The notes under the pieces were generated by a model. That model saw nothing but the letters and a program-made list of their open reading frames with translations. It had not been told where the DNA came from and did not search any database. Shown here one piece after another: positions 1-8,943 of a stretch of 33,285 nucleotides of DNA (within the stretch, counting starts at the first letter, position 1; each line of letters begins with the position of its first letter). Origin of the DNA: Promethearchaeia archaeon (GTDB lineage: Archaea > Asgardarchaeota > Lokiarchaeia > Sigyniarchaeales > SOKP01); NCBI GenBank assembly GCA_029856105.1, contig JAHQWH010000107.1, positions 1-33,285 on the forward strand. The letters are read 5' to 3'. A program made the translations under genes and the position numbers.

Positions 1-214
1 AATCTTTGTAAATTAAAGTCGCCCTGGTTAAAGAGTCGGTCTCGAAAAAATCTTGAGCTTGCCTCGCAACCCCGTAAAGAGCGGCGCCGATCGAGCTTAA
101 GTCCCAATAATTTAACTTACGGTCGAACCGGGAATCGATCGCTATTATCTTTGCGTCTTGGTCGATGGCAATTAGCCCGTAAATGTAGTTGGATATATAG
201 TTGGATATAACCAT
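1..214 (-). CDS. Roadblock/LC7-domain protein, 3' end cut by window edge
   Basis: Minus-strand frame open from an ATG at 214 to the left edge, about 71 residues visible. After a short N-terminus (MVISNYISNY) it reads GLIAIDQDAKIIAIDS, then DLSSIGAALYGVARQAQDFF and a final TRATLIYKD. The pattern of a hydrophobic strand, a D-x-D/G turn, a second strand, a helix rich in small residues (IGAALYGVARQ) and another strand is that of the Roadblock/LC7 (MglB-like) fold, which binds small GTPases. Asgard archaea carry many such proteins; I infer a GTPase-partner role. The first helix is shorter than usual. The start lies inside the end of the upstream surface-protein gene, a 43-base overlap in another frame, which suggests translational coupling or a disturbed junction. 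The missing C-terminus prevents a firmer call. Confidence 0.7.
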   Translation of the reverse strand, partial: MVISNYISNYIYGLIAIDQDAKIIAIDSRFDRKLNYWDLSSIGAALYGVARQAQDFFETDSLTRATLIYKD

Positions 215-3200
215 CCAGTAATTACGAATTCGTCGTTAAAGTCGCCTAAAGCATCGTCTAACACGTCCCCGAATTGAACGTAATCAAAGTCCGAATAAAT
301 AGCAGCTCCTTGCTCGGGATCTGGCCTTTCGGATTCGAATTTAATTTTCATGTTATCTAAATCGGTTTGAGTCGCGGATAGACCCGTCCACGTGAAAGTG
401 TGCCAACCAGGACTAGTTCCCAAATCGAGCTGTTTTGCCCCAAGCCAACTTCCGCAATACAAATTAATTGTAGAATCAATAATAGTTTCATTGCCATACA
501 CTTTTACTTGAACCTGATTTACTGTTCCACTTTGCACGTCAAGATAACCCATGTTAAACTCGTCAGTAACATTTCCAGAACCAGTACTTACGGTATAAAT
601 AAAATCGCTCGAGGTACTAGGAGCGGTAGGCTCTTCGACTGCATCGTTTAATAGGTCCCAATGATTGCTTCCGCCAGATGTTTCCCATTCTGTAGTTACG
701 TCGCCATCAGGACGCACAACGCCACTATCTTGAACTTGGCTTCCACCCCCAACTGAGGGAAATTGCACGATCGATGCCGAGTAAAGTTTTTCCTGACCAT
801 TATCGCTTTCGGTAAAAGTTATCGTATCGACCGCGGTAAGTTGATACATTATGCTACCCCTAGGTAGTGCGGTTCCAGTCCCGTCCATCGATGCTTGAGC
901 ATATATGCTCGTTGTATCCATACTATCAACGCTTGTAATCGTTTCTGTCCACACGTTTTCTTCTGAGCCTCCAGAACCTTTGTAAAAGGAATAATGATCG
1001 ACTTTCATGACAGCCCCTGTGGATTGCGTGTTTTCAACTATCCAGCACACTTTATAGCGATTGCCAGAAGTTGCAGAATTTCTGATGCGGATTTGCGTAT
1101 TACTGATTATTTCAATGTTGTCCCCCGCATCATCGAGCCCCGTCGCGTCGTTGTCGGTTCGGTATTGCTGGTGCATAAAAGCTTTGGAATAGTTAAGCAA
1201 ATTAACTCCTCCCTCGCTGGTCAAAGAAACATCGCTATAAGCAGTATTATAATTCGAAGTAGTCCATGCCGTAGAGCATTCTGTAGATATATCTAACCGT
1301 TGAACGTCTCGCCAATTCGAGCCAGTAAACTCTACTACTGCGTAAGAGACGCCATCGGCACTATCTACGGATTTACCGCGAGTGAATCTCGGAGTGTAGG
1401 GTCCAGAACCCGTTAGCTCGGCGGAAAATAACGATTCCCACCAGTCGCCCCTTCCCGTATCAGCTGCTTTCTGACCAGTAATGAATACAACAACTCGATT
1501 AGGATTAGACACGGTTGATATCGAAGAACCGTCGCAAGTTGCGGTTGTCCCGCTACAAGTCGCAGTATCAACGCCTCTTACTATCAGTTCGTTGGCACCT
1601 CCGCTAGACCCTATATATTGAAGAATCTCCCAAGTAACTCTGCAATCGTTGGAAGTTCCAGTTCTTTCGAAAGTTATAGAAGTTCCAATATTGCTTGGGT
1701 TTTGTATTCTTACTCCAAAATCGTCCTGATTCTGGTTTCCTCCTGCACTAGTCCTACCCATTCCGGTTAATCTCGTGTTAGTAATGCGAATAAAACAAGT
1801 GGTTGAATCTTGACCGGATTCTAAGGCGTAATCGGTTCCTTCGGTAATAGTTACCGTACCAGAACTCGAACTAATGATGGTTGTCCCCCTAATAACTTTA
1901 AAATCTTGACCACCTCCTCCTCCTGTAGAATATTCGTAGGAAACATTAGCATAGGCGGCAAATACATTTGATCCGACAGTTTCTATTTCTTGATAATCAA
2001 TAATGCCAGTTCCGTCAAATTCAAGACCGTAATCGTTTTTTCCGTCCGTCCAAGTCGTATTACCTTCTAACGTGCCCTCGTAATTGTGATGAGTCGAATC
2101 GAAGGTGCTATATCCTAAGTTTTCGTCAAATTTTGCCCAGAAATCTAAAGAATCAGGAGGGGTGTAACTACTCTGGTGCGCTTTCAAAAGGTCGTATATG
2201 GTAAAAGGCCAGTCAGGATAGAGGTCTTCGTTATTATCGAGGAAATATCTCCCATTTTCTGCGTCAAACTCTAATCCGGCATACTCGACGTAGTTCATAT
2301 GGTTATAAAAACCGTCTTCTGCCCGAGATATCTTAACTAACATATTCTGCTCGATCGAGCCGTAAACTTTATGGGTGTAATAAAAGGTTCCGTCTTTTTT
2401 TGTAGTAACGGTTGCAATCTTTTCGTAACGATCGTTTTGTTCTAAGTATAAATCTAACTTTTCGACAGGTAAAGGTTCTTTAATGGTGTTCACTAGCTTT
2501 CCATCGAACACGACCGTCCACGAGCCGTCGTCGGGGTGCTCAAAAGTGTATACAGCGCCGTAATATTTCGAATCCAATACGTCTTCAAAAATATCGTTTG
2601 AGATTACCGTCAAGTCGTCTTTAGCGATATTTATTTCGTAAACTTTTGGAATAGAGGTTCTAAAGGAAAACCCAGTGAGAACGGTGTAAGTAATTTCTGC
2701 TTCGTAGGTTCCAGGCATAAGGTCAAGCTCGTTTAAGTTTACTTCGGTTATTAACTCGCGAGCTTCTAAAGGACCGTTTAAGTAAGGAGAAAGAACGCTG
2801 TAGGACCTCTTTGCGTAATATCCTTCTATAGGGAGCACTTCTTTTGGGATTAATTCCAGCCGAACCCGAGCAGATTGCCCAAGTAACGGCGATACGTCGC
2901 ATTTAATTACGAACTTACCGTTAATCGAAAGCTCTTCCAAGTCGTCTAAGCCGGGAAGGTAATTTAAGCTAGAAAAATCTATCGAGCTTGTAGATAACCT
3001 TTCTTCTGGAGATACGTATGCGAACTCGTACGCTGGGTTTTGAACCGAGAACATTGAATTAACTCCAAAAGTTATCGGAAATATTATGAGAAACACTAAA
3101 ATTAAAAGAGCTGCTCGCATGTTTTTGTCGTAAACGACCACTACGCTTTTCTTTGGGGTTCTAATTCCTCTGCTTTTTTGTTTTTGTCTTTTTAATTCTC

Positions 3201-3711
3201 TAACTATCTTACGAGTTATCGTTTTGCTCTTAAAAGTAAAGGCAAAAATTATTAAAGTTAACATTGCTGGAGCCACGACAGAAGAGTAAGGGTCGAAAAA
3301 ATAAGTCCAAATAAAAACTCCTCCTAAGATTAGCGATAAAACCGTCAATATTGGGAACTTAAACTTGTGATAAAAGATCGAAAGAGTTCCATACCTAAAA
3401 CTACCTTTCGAGTTTAGCGGAATTTTGTTTGTATTGATCCTAAGCCGTCTTTTTTTCATACGATGGGATTGAAACGCGGCTAAAGGAGTGCAAGTCGCTG
3501 CCACAACCATCCACTCTAAATTAACGAATAGAGCCACGATGGCAAACAGTAAAATGGGGGATATAAACAAGTAAAAGAGACTTTTAACTGAAAACACGTA
3601 ATTTTCGATAGAAAGGTAAAGATATACCAAATAAACGAATACTTGCAGGTAAAGAAATCCAGAAATAACTTCCAACGGAAAAGAAAACGTCTCGGGAGAA
3701 ATAAAAGTCAT
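172..3711 (-). CDS. large membrane-anchored surface protein with interrupted LamG-like domain
   Basis: 1179 residues. The N-terminus has hydrophobic segments at about 12-34, 43-78, 118-138, 146-160 and 199-217, separated by basic loops, so it should sit in the membrane with about 960 residues outside. Residues ~230-480 look like beta-sandwich (Ig/CNA-B-like) modules. Residues 522-580 (SLDFWAKFDE, later YGLEFDGTG) resemble the start of a LamG/concanavalin-like jelly roll. The next expected strand (FVITGWLYPT) appears only at 1162-1171, after about 570 residues rich in Ser, Thr and Gly. These contain at least two similar beta-rich units beginning near FKVIRGTTI and ELIVRGVDT, reminiscent of phage or surface adhesin modules. 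The protein stops soon after that strand. The frame is open for about 124 codons upstream of the ATG without a normal start codon, so the true N-terminus is uncertain. Probable role: surface adhesion or envelope structure (inference). Confidence 0.75.
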   Translation of the reverse strand: MTFISPETFSFPLEVISGFLYLQVFVYLVYLYLSIENYVFSVKSLFYLFISPILLFAIVALFVNLEWMVVAATCTPLAAFQSHRMKKRRLRINTNKIPLNSKGSFRYGTLSIFYHKFKFPILTVLSLILGGVFIWTYFFDPYSSVVAPAMLTLIIFAFTFKSKTITRKIVRELKRQKQKSRGIRTPKKSVVVVYDKNMRAALLILVFLIIFPITFGVNSMFSVQNPAYEFAYVSPEERLSTSSIDFSSLNYLPGLDDLEELSINGKFVIKCDVSPLLGQSARVRLELIPKEVLPIEGYYAKRSYSVLSPYLNGPLEARELITEVNLNELDLMPGTYEAEITYTVLTGFSFRTSIPKVYEINIAKDDLTVISNDIFEDVLDSKYYGAVYTFEHPDDGSWTVVFDGKLVNTIKEPLPVEKLDLYLEQNDRYEKIATVTTKKDGTFYYTHKVYGSIEQNMLVKISRAEDGFYNHMNYVEYAGLEFDAENGRYFLDNNEDLYPDWPFTIYDLLKAHQSSYTPPDSLDFWAKFDENLGYSTFDSTHHNYEGTLEGNTTWTDGKNDYGLEFDGTGIIDYQEIETVGSNVFAAYANVSYEYSTGGGGGQDFKVIRGTTIISSSSGTVTITEGTDYALESGQDSTTCFIRITNTRLTGMGRTSAGGNQNQDDFGVRIQNPSNIGTSITFERTGTSNDCRVTWEILQYIGSSGGANELIVRGVDTATCSGTTATCDGSSISTVSNPNRVVVFITGQKAADTGRGDWWESLFSAELTGSGPYTPRFTRGKSVDSADGVSYAVVEFTGSNWRDVQRLDISTECSTAWTTSNYNTAYSDVSLTSEGGVNLLNYSKAFMHQQYRTDNDATGLDDAGDNIEIISNTQIRIRNSATSGNRYKVCWIVENTQSTGAVMKVDHYSFYKGSGGSEENVWTETITSVDSMDTTSIYAQASMDGTGTALPRGSIMYQLTAVDTITFTESDNGQEKLYSASIVQFPSVGGGSQVQDSGVVRPDGDVTTEWETSGGSNHWDLLNDAVEEPTAPSTSSDFIYTVSTGSGNVTDEFNMGYLDVQSGTVNQVQVKVYGNETIIDSTINLYCGSWLGAKQLDLGTSPGWHTFTWTGLSATQTDLDNMKIKFESERPDPEQGAAIYSDFDYVQFGDVLDDALGDFNDEFVITGWLYPTIYPTTFTG

Positions 3712-4124
3712 TAACGATAGAAAAGTTATCCCAAAAATCGCTAAAAATTTAGCCGTATTTGGCGCGATAGATTCTTTAAAAGTTTTTTTAACTCGTTTTT
3801 TTACAGACCTTGATTTTTTATTCGCTTGATATTTTTCGTAGGAACGACTAACCGACTTTCTTTTCCTTTTAACGCTTTTTAGAACAGACCTATGGTTTTT
3901 TAATTTTCTTAAACGCTTTCGAACCTTCTTTTTTAGAATTTTTGCCTCAACAACAACGCGTAAGACATCTGAACCTCCCGAATACCCTATACATTCTTGA
4001 ATAATATTGCGGATTAAAATCTTCTCGGTTGAAATAATATTTTCGTTAAAATAAGACTCAAAACTTACTGTTCGACGCAGAACCTAATTACGAGCGATAC
4101 ACCCCCGTTTTTGGTCAAGAACCC
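3712..4124. other. divergent junction; minus frame stays open, no clear promoter
   Basis: This 413-base stretch separates the two large divergent genes. On the minus strand the surface-protein frame continues upstream from 3711 to a TAG near 4083, about 124 codons. These encode a strongly Lys/Arg-rich segment (such as KKKVRKRLRKL) leading into a hydrophobic run just before the assigned ATG, but no ATG, GTG or TTG occurs in frame. On the plus strand the frame of the 1416-residue protein is open from 4050 (after TAA at 4047), with coding-like residues (FDAEPNYERYTPVFGQEP) before its ATG at 4125. I see no TATA-like box about 25 bases before either assigned start. Both genes may therefore be 5'-truncated or frameshifted here. 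Confidence 0.5.
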
Positions 4125-7100
4125 ATGCTCGAATACATTACTGGACCAGAATACGCGTTAGATCAAATCAAATTGCGAGATTCTTATTTGTTTAGGCAAA
4201 ACACTTTAGGCTATTTAACTAAGAAAGTCAGGCAAGCGTCGAACGGAAGTTTAACAACCATTAAAGCCACTTGCGTAGACGGACAGCCTCAATACGTTTT
4301 TACCACGGGAAACGACGTAGTTCCAAATTCAGCTTTGTTCCAACCTCTAATCGTTAGCCCTGAGAGGTACGAAGAATTGGAGAGTAGAAATTTAGTAGAC
4401 GGGTATATCGTAGTAGACGTGCAAGCTTCAAGCTCATCCAGCTCGCAAGGCATTGATTCCAACGAATTGACAACCGAAGAGAGGAGCTTATATTTCGGAA
4501 AGATACCCCTCGCAGACGTTTTTGGAGGGTTTGATTACCCGATTAAAAGCATCGAAATGTTTGGAATCAGCGACGACCAAGTTGTCGATTCTCGCTCGCT
4601 TACGACCTCAGAATACAACGTAAGCTTGGGCAACTTGTATTTTACCCGCGAGCTGAAAGAATTAATACCGTTTTTTGCCAACAAAATACCAATATATTCC
4701 CAAGAGTGTTATTATAAATTCGTAATAAAAGTGGCAAAAATAGTTCCCGACGACGGTTCCGAAAACGCCAATAGAAACGCCCTTAGCATAGCAACTACTT
4801 ACGCGGTAATGGATTATTTCGACCAGTACACCTACGCCCAGACTTCTGCTCAGATGATCGCAGAGGTGGGATATACGGAGATTATGACGATTACTTCGAC
4901 CGCGATCTCGGCTCCGTTCGTAGCTTTAGGGGCCTACGCTGCAAAAGTTTCGCAAGAAGCCTCGGCAACAGCCACCAAAATCGTGGTGAAAGCCACGTCA
5001 AAGACCACTCAACAAGCTACAATATTCGCTTTAGATACCCTAATTTTCGAGATAGTTAAGCGAGCGGTTATAGGCACGATTGCAGAAACCGTGGAAGAAA
5101 TCGTGGTTGACGGGTTCTTCGAGACCGCCATCCAGAGCGCAGTGCGAATGGCTGGGGGGTCCAGCGCCGCTGGGCACTGGGTTTCGACTCTGTTTACTTC
5201 TCTCAGAGAGACCGCAAACTTTGGCTACTTAACGGGTAGCACCGGAGTACAAGCGCAACAAGGGTTCGCTGGACAAGTTCAGAATCTTGAAACTTACGTT
5301 TCGAATGGGATGGCGTTAAAAGGCGAAACGTCTTTAGCGCGGTTCTCAACCGATTACGAACAATATATAACGGCAAAAATGGATGAGATAGGGAATATAG
5401 GAGAGACCTTGACGGAATCTAAAATCTCACTCGGACGAATACTTGCCACCGGAATCTTTACGGGGCTTTCTTTGTTAGCGCCTTCTCTCGCCGGGTTTAA
5501 CTTGTACGCCATCAGCAAACTCGTTGGGGGTATCGGCACCAGAATCGACGCGAAAACGCAGAACAAGTTCTTAGCCTCGAGAAACTCGATGATGCTATTA
5601 AAAGACGCTATAGAGATTGAGAAACAAGAGGTAGATCTGGGCAAGAAGCCTATAAATACGCAACCCGAAAATAATTTGCCAAAAAACATTCTTAGAGTTT
5701 CAAACTTGCAAGAAGGCCCATTAAATGTAGAAAACAATTTTTTTGGTGCTAAAGGTGCAATTTCTACAGGAATTGTTGCGCTTGATCCTACAGATAAGTA
5801 CGCCGCAATGGATAAAGAGCAAGAAATTGCCGAATCGCAAAGAATTAAAGCACATTTAGCAAAAGTTGCTGAGATTGATAAAGGGTACAACGCAGAAGGA
5901 GAATTTGCAGGAATAATCTCTAAATTAGAAGAAAGTGGAAAGTTCAAGAAAAGTCAATTGACCAGAATTCAAAAGGCTTTAGAAAAGTTAAAAGGAAAAT
6001 ATTACGACGAAAAAACTATTCTCGATTCCTCTACAGAAGGTCTCTATGGGGCTATTAACCTACACGTTATGAAAGCCGTTGAAGAAAAAATTATTAATCA
6101 AGAACTACTTTCTCCAGTAGAGCGCGATATTTTTAATGCGAAAATCTTGTTATTAAATATAAAGACAATGTCCTCCGGAAGATATCCCGCCCAGTATCTT
6201 AGAAGAGAATGGGATGGTTTAAGTCCAAGTCCTTACTATCCCGCACTTAAAGGCTTTGCTGATAACTTGGCTGATATTTTGAGTTACTATAAAGTCGCAA
6301 AGACGGATTCGGAGATTGATTCAATCCTCGGTTTTGATCCTAAACACTCGTTAAATGAGATGGTTTCAGTTTTGAGTGGGTATACTTTGAAAGGAACAAA
6401 ATTGAAATCCTTCAGCTTTCAGATTGATGAAAAAACATTAGATCGTTGGTTTGTGCGTTTAGAAGAAGAAATTAGTCTTGATTCTAAGTTTAAGTTAAGG
6501 GACAAGAGATTAATAATGAGAGATCTAAAAGATTTGTTTGACGCGACTTATAAGAAGTTTGGTTACGAAGCTTATCATCCTTTGTATAGATCTGTTCGAT
6601 TGATGCTTGCAAGGGTTGGGGAAGTCTTAGTAGACGCTGGAGCAATTGAAAAAAATACTTTCAGTAATTTAGAGGAGTTAACTGGTTTGAATTTAATAAA
6701 TTTATATAATTATCTACTGACAAATCCTAGATGCAATCCTGATATTGATCCTACTCTAGCTCTAAAAGGTAAAGCAATAGAAAAAGCAATTGAGAAAACT
6801 AAAAAAGGGAACGCTGAATTTACATCTGAGCACGAGAAACAAATAGAGGAAATTATAGGTAATCATATAGTTCAACTGCTAGACTTTAGAAAAGGTAGAA
6901 AACTTTTAGAGAGTTATCGGCCCTCCTATCGTTTAGATTTGCTTAGGAATATTGTTGATAGATGCAGTATATTGCAAAAGGTTCGGTATAAATATGAATT
7001 GGCAAATCTCTTATTAGGCGATTTTGATTTTAGCACTAATTTTCTTAAGCCGCATAAGGACATGGATCAGAGTAAACCTCATTTAGAAGAAGTTTTCCAG

Positions 7101-8375
7101 ATTATAATTAACTCGTTCAGGTGGAGCAAAAAAACATTCTCAGACCTAGGAATATCTGTTACTGACTCTGAACTGAGAATTTTTAAATTTATTATAAACA
7201 AGGAAGTAAAAAAATGGGTTTTTAACGTTGAGAATCTTGAGACAAGTTGGGTTCGATATATCTCCAAGTTAAAACCCGAAAGAGTTATAGGAGCCCCAAC
7301 ATCAATGAAGATGGACTATGATCTCGTTTTTGCCCTTTTCCAAGCATCCTTAATTCACGAAGATAATCCAAAATTAACTTTTAGTGATATGGCAGCTAAC
7401 AAATTTTTTGATCGTTCCAAAAATCTTATAGCAAATCTAAGGCGGGGGATAGGATTCAGTCCCGAAGCGGTTAGGAAAATGTTAATTACCACCATTGCTT
7501 GGATCAAAACGGAAGCTGCGAAAGACCCGAATAGCTATAAATTGAAATATTATTTTAGTCTTCAAGCTCACATCCAATTTTACGCTATGAAGCATCATAT
7601 GAGTCTCATGAAGCCCAAAGGCGGTGGAAGCACAAGATTCTTCAATGGAAGAAGATTTGGATACGATTATATCGTAGCTTATCACGTTGTTGAGGGGATT
7701 GGAAAACATTTAGGAATTGATCCGTTATTTTTCTCCGCAATAAAAGACGAATCGTTTCATATGACTAAAACACTTCGTAACAAGCTTAAGGATTTAGGAG
7801 AAAAAGTTCTAGTATTCATCAGACACCATTTTCGGGACGACCCAGTGGGTAGGGATTCGTTCTTGGCTAAAGATAACTTGATTACTGACGCTTCAAAACA
7901 CGTTTCATGGGAATCTCTTGACGAGAGAGATTCTTTAATCGTTCTCGAAGGATACGAAAAATTGATCCGTATGAAAGGCACAGGTCAGAGAATGCCTGGA
8001 ACTTCGGGAATCAACGAGATTACGAGAAAAGACATCGAGCAAGTCTTCCGCGGAGAAGAGTGGGTATACGCTCGGTGGTATTCGGACAGAGATTTTACTT
8101 CCAATCTTAAAGAATTTAACAACAAGAGACGAGATATTCGATCAATGACGCTTGATAAATTTATCAAAACATATAATCCCATTGCTTACGCTAGGTTTTA
8201 CGAAAACATCCTTAAAGATAAACGACCTCAACTTCAATTATTTCTGTCCGAACTTCACCCCACCCTCGATATATCAAGCGTAATTGCCGCTGGAACGGAC
8301 AGCATCTATCTTAAGGAAATAACGAGAGCTTTCAGCTGGCTTCTGCGACAAGATAATTACCCGATTAAGATCTAA
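4125..8375 (+). CDS. 1416-residue protein of unknown function, compositionally mosaic
   Basis: I do not recognise this protein. The N-terminal ~220 residues are mixed alpha/beta and include a run of serines (SSSSSSQG). Residues ~235-370 hold Ala/Thr/Ile/Val-rich amphipathic or hydrophobic stretches (such as STAISAPFVALGAYAAK), and another hydrophobic run lies near 435-475, resembling membrane-active or tape-measure-like segments. The remainder to the C-terminus is predicted largely helical, charged and without an obvious motif. Base composition changes inside the frame: line 5101-5160 has 38 G+C of 60, while 6661-6720 has 13 of 60. The GC-rich part ends near 5640 and composition rises again near 7450. 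No signal peptide is evident. The reading frame continues in coding style upstream of the ATG, so the start is uncertain. It sits opposite a surface-protein gene; a virion, toxin or surface role is possible but unproven. Confidence 0.7.
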   Translation: MLEYITGPEYALDQIKLRDSYLFRQNTLGYLTKKVRQASNGSLTTIKATCVDGQPQYVFTTGNDVVPNSALFQPLIVSPERYEELESRNLVDGYIVVDVQASSSSSSQGIDSNELTTEERSLYFGKIPLADVFGGFDYPIKSIEMFGISDDQVVDSRSLTTSEYNVSLGNLYFTRELKELIPFFANKIPIYSQECYYKFVIKVAKIVPDDGSENANRNALSIATTYAVMDYFDQYTYAQTSAQMIAEVGYTEIMTITSTAISAPFVALGAYAAKVSQEASATATKIVVKATSKTTQQATIFALDTLIFEIVKRAVIGTIAETVEEIVVDGFFETAIQSAVRMAGGSSAAGHWVSTLFTSLRETANFGYLTGSTGVQAQQGFAGQVQNLETYVSNGMALKGETSLARFSTDYEQYITAKMDEIGNIGETLTESKISLGRILATGIFTGLSLLAPSLAGFNLYAISKLVGGIGTRIDAKTQNKFLASRNSMMLLKDAIEIEKQEVDLGKKPINTQPENNLPKNILRVSNLQEGPLNVENNFFGAKGAISTGIVALDPTDKYAAMDKEQEIAESQRIKAHLAKVAEIDKGYNAEGEFAGIISKLEESGKFKKSQLTRIQKALEKLKGKYYDEKTILDSSTEGLYGAINLHVMKAVEEKIINQELLSPVERDIFNAKILLLNIKTMSSGRYPAQYLRREWDGLSPSPYYPALKGFADNLADILSYYKVAKTDSEIDSILGFDPKHSLNEMVSVLSGYTLKGTKLKSFSFQIDEKTLDRWFVRLEEEISLDSKFKLRDKRLIMRDLKDLFDATYKKFGYEAYHPLYRSVRLMLARVGEVLVDAGAIEKNTFSNLEELTGLNLINLYNYLLTNPRCNPDIDPTLALKGKAIEKAIEKTKKGNAEFTSEHEKQIEEIIGNHIVQLLDFRKGRKLLESYRPSYRLDLLRNIVDRCSILQKVRYKYELANLLLGDFDFSTNFLKPHKDMDQSKPHLEEVFQIIINSFRWSKKTFSDLGISVTDSELRIFKFIINKEVKKWVFNVENLETSWVRYISKLKPERVIGAPTSMKMDYDLVFALFQASLIHEDNPKLTFSDMAANKFFDRSKNLIANLRRGIGFSPEAVRKMLITTIAWIKTEAAKDPNSYKLKYYFSLQAHIQFYAMKHHMSLMKPKGGGSTRFFNGRRFGYDYIVAYHVVEGIGKHLGIDPLFFSAIKDESFHMTKTLRNKLKDLGEKVLVFIRHHFRDDPVGRDSFLAKDNLITDASKHVSWESLDERDSLIVLEGYEKLIRMKGTGQRMPGTSGINEITRKDIEQVFRGEEWVYARWYSDRDFTSNLKEFNNKRRDIRSMTLDKFIKTYNPIAYARFYENILKDKRPQLQLFLSELHPTLDISSVIAAGTDSIYLKEITRAFSWLLRQDNYPIKI

Positions 8376-8424
8376 ATTTTTGTTTTATTTTTTTGTTTTA
8401 CGGTTTTTTAAAAGACTATCTACA
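8376..8424 (+). terminator. T-rich transcription end after the 1416-residue gene
   Basis: Directly after the stop codon come the T-runs atttttgttttatttttttg and ggttttttaaaag. Oligo-T tracts without a hairpin are the usual archaeal terminators. The next gene has its own TATA-like box just downstream, which fits an end point here. Confidence 0.45.
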
Positions 8425-8432
8425 TTTAAATA
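8425..8432 (+). promoter_or_regulatory. TATA-like box for leaderless GTG-start gene
   Basis: The sequence tttaaata is centred about 26 bases upstream of the GTG at 8455, the spacing expected between an archaeal TATA box and the transcription start. The transcript would begin at or next to the GTG, and no Shine-Dalgarno sequence precedes it. Confidence 0.5.
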
Positions 8433-8454
8433 AGAACAATGCGGTGTTATTATT

Positions 8455-8886
8455 GTGAAAGATAAAAGAATTATCAGCGTAAAGAATCCTAAATTGCGGA
8501 AAATCCGCAACGAGATGCGAGAAGTGCTACTTCAAGCTAGAGATGCAGAGTTAGATAAAATAACATATGAAATGGAATTAATGGAATTCGATAAAGATGA
8601 CAATCGAATAACTATCGATGATTTGACTCCTTCGCAACTAGAGCGGTTTAGAGAACTCCAGCATTTGAAGAACGAGAATAGAGAGATCGGTCGGAAGTCG
8701 ATTTGCATGTGTTATAACTGCGGCAAACCTGACCAAGACATGTTTTACAACTATCCTTACCGTGCGTGGTTCTGCGTCGAATGCGTGAAATTCTTAAAGA
8801 AGGGGCACGCAAAGATGAAGGTCAAGAAAGCCCACGGTGAATACACTTGCGATCCCGACGACGATTTCGGTCAGAGCTTTTTCTAA
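8455..8886 (+). CDS. small zinc-ribbon protein, hypothetical
   Basis: 143 residues, starting at GTG. The N-terminal ~80 residues are charged and helical (KLRKIRNEMREVLLQARDAE and onward). The C-terminal part contains CYNCG, about 18 residues later CVEC, and the aromatic stretch MFYNYPYRAWFC between them: a C-x2-C...C-x2-C zinc ribbon. An extra cysteine precedes the first pair (ICMC) and another lies in the tail (YTCDPDDDFGQ). The tail is acidic. Such small proteins often bind nucleic acid or a partner protein, but no specific function can be read here. It is GC-richer than the genes downstream and shares the style of the first 8 kb. It is the last gene before the composition change near 8.9 kb and converges on the Memo gene. 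Confidence 0.7.
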   Translation: MKDKRIISVKNPKLRKIRNEMREVLLQARDAELDKITYEMELMEFDKDDNRITIDDLTPSQLERFRELQHLKNENREIGRKSICMCYNCGKPDQDMFYNYPYRAWFCVECVKFLKKGHAKMKVKKAHGEYTCDPDDDFGQSFF

Positions 8887-8943
8887 ATTTCTCAAAATTT
8901 TTTCTTTAATTTTAATTTTTTTTATTTTTTCTCAAAAAAATTT
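8887..8943. terminator. T/A-rich convergent terminator region
   Basis: Between two convergent stop codons lie long T-runs on the plus strand (ttttttctttaatttt, then tttttttt) and an aaaaaaa run that reads as T on the minus strand. This suits termination from both sides. It also marks where the GC-richer left part gives way to AT-rich sequence. Confidence 0.5.

Noticed and set aside
400..1296. Plus-strand open frames of 83 and 100 codons opposite the surface-protein gene
   Set aside because: They are antisense to a long coherent frame, have odd amino-acid content (runs of Cys, Arg, Ile) and no promoter; shadows of the real gene.
5354..5947. Minus-strand 197-codon frame inside the 1416-residue gene
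   Set aside because: Ser/Pro/Ile-rich translation typical of antisense reading of an AT-rich coding strand; no start signal.
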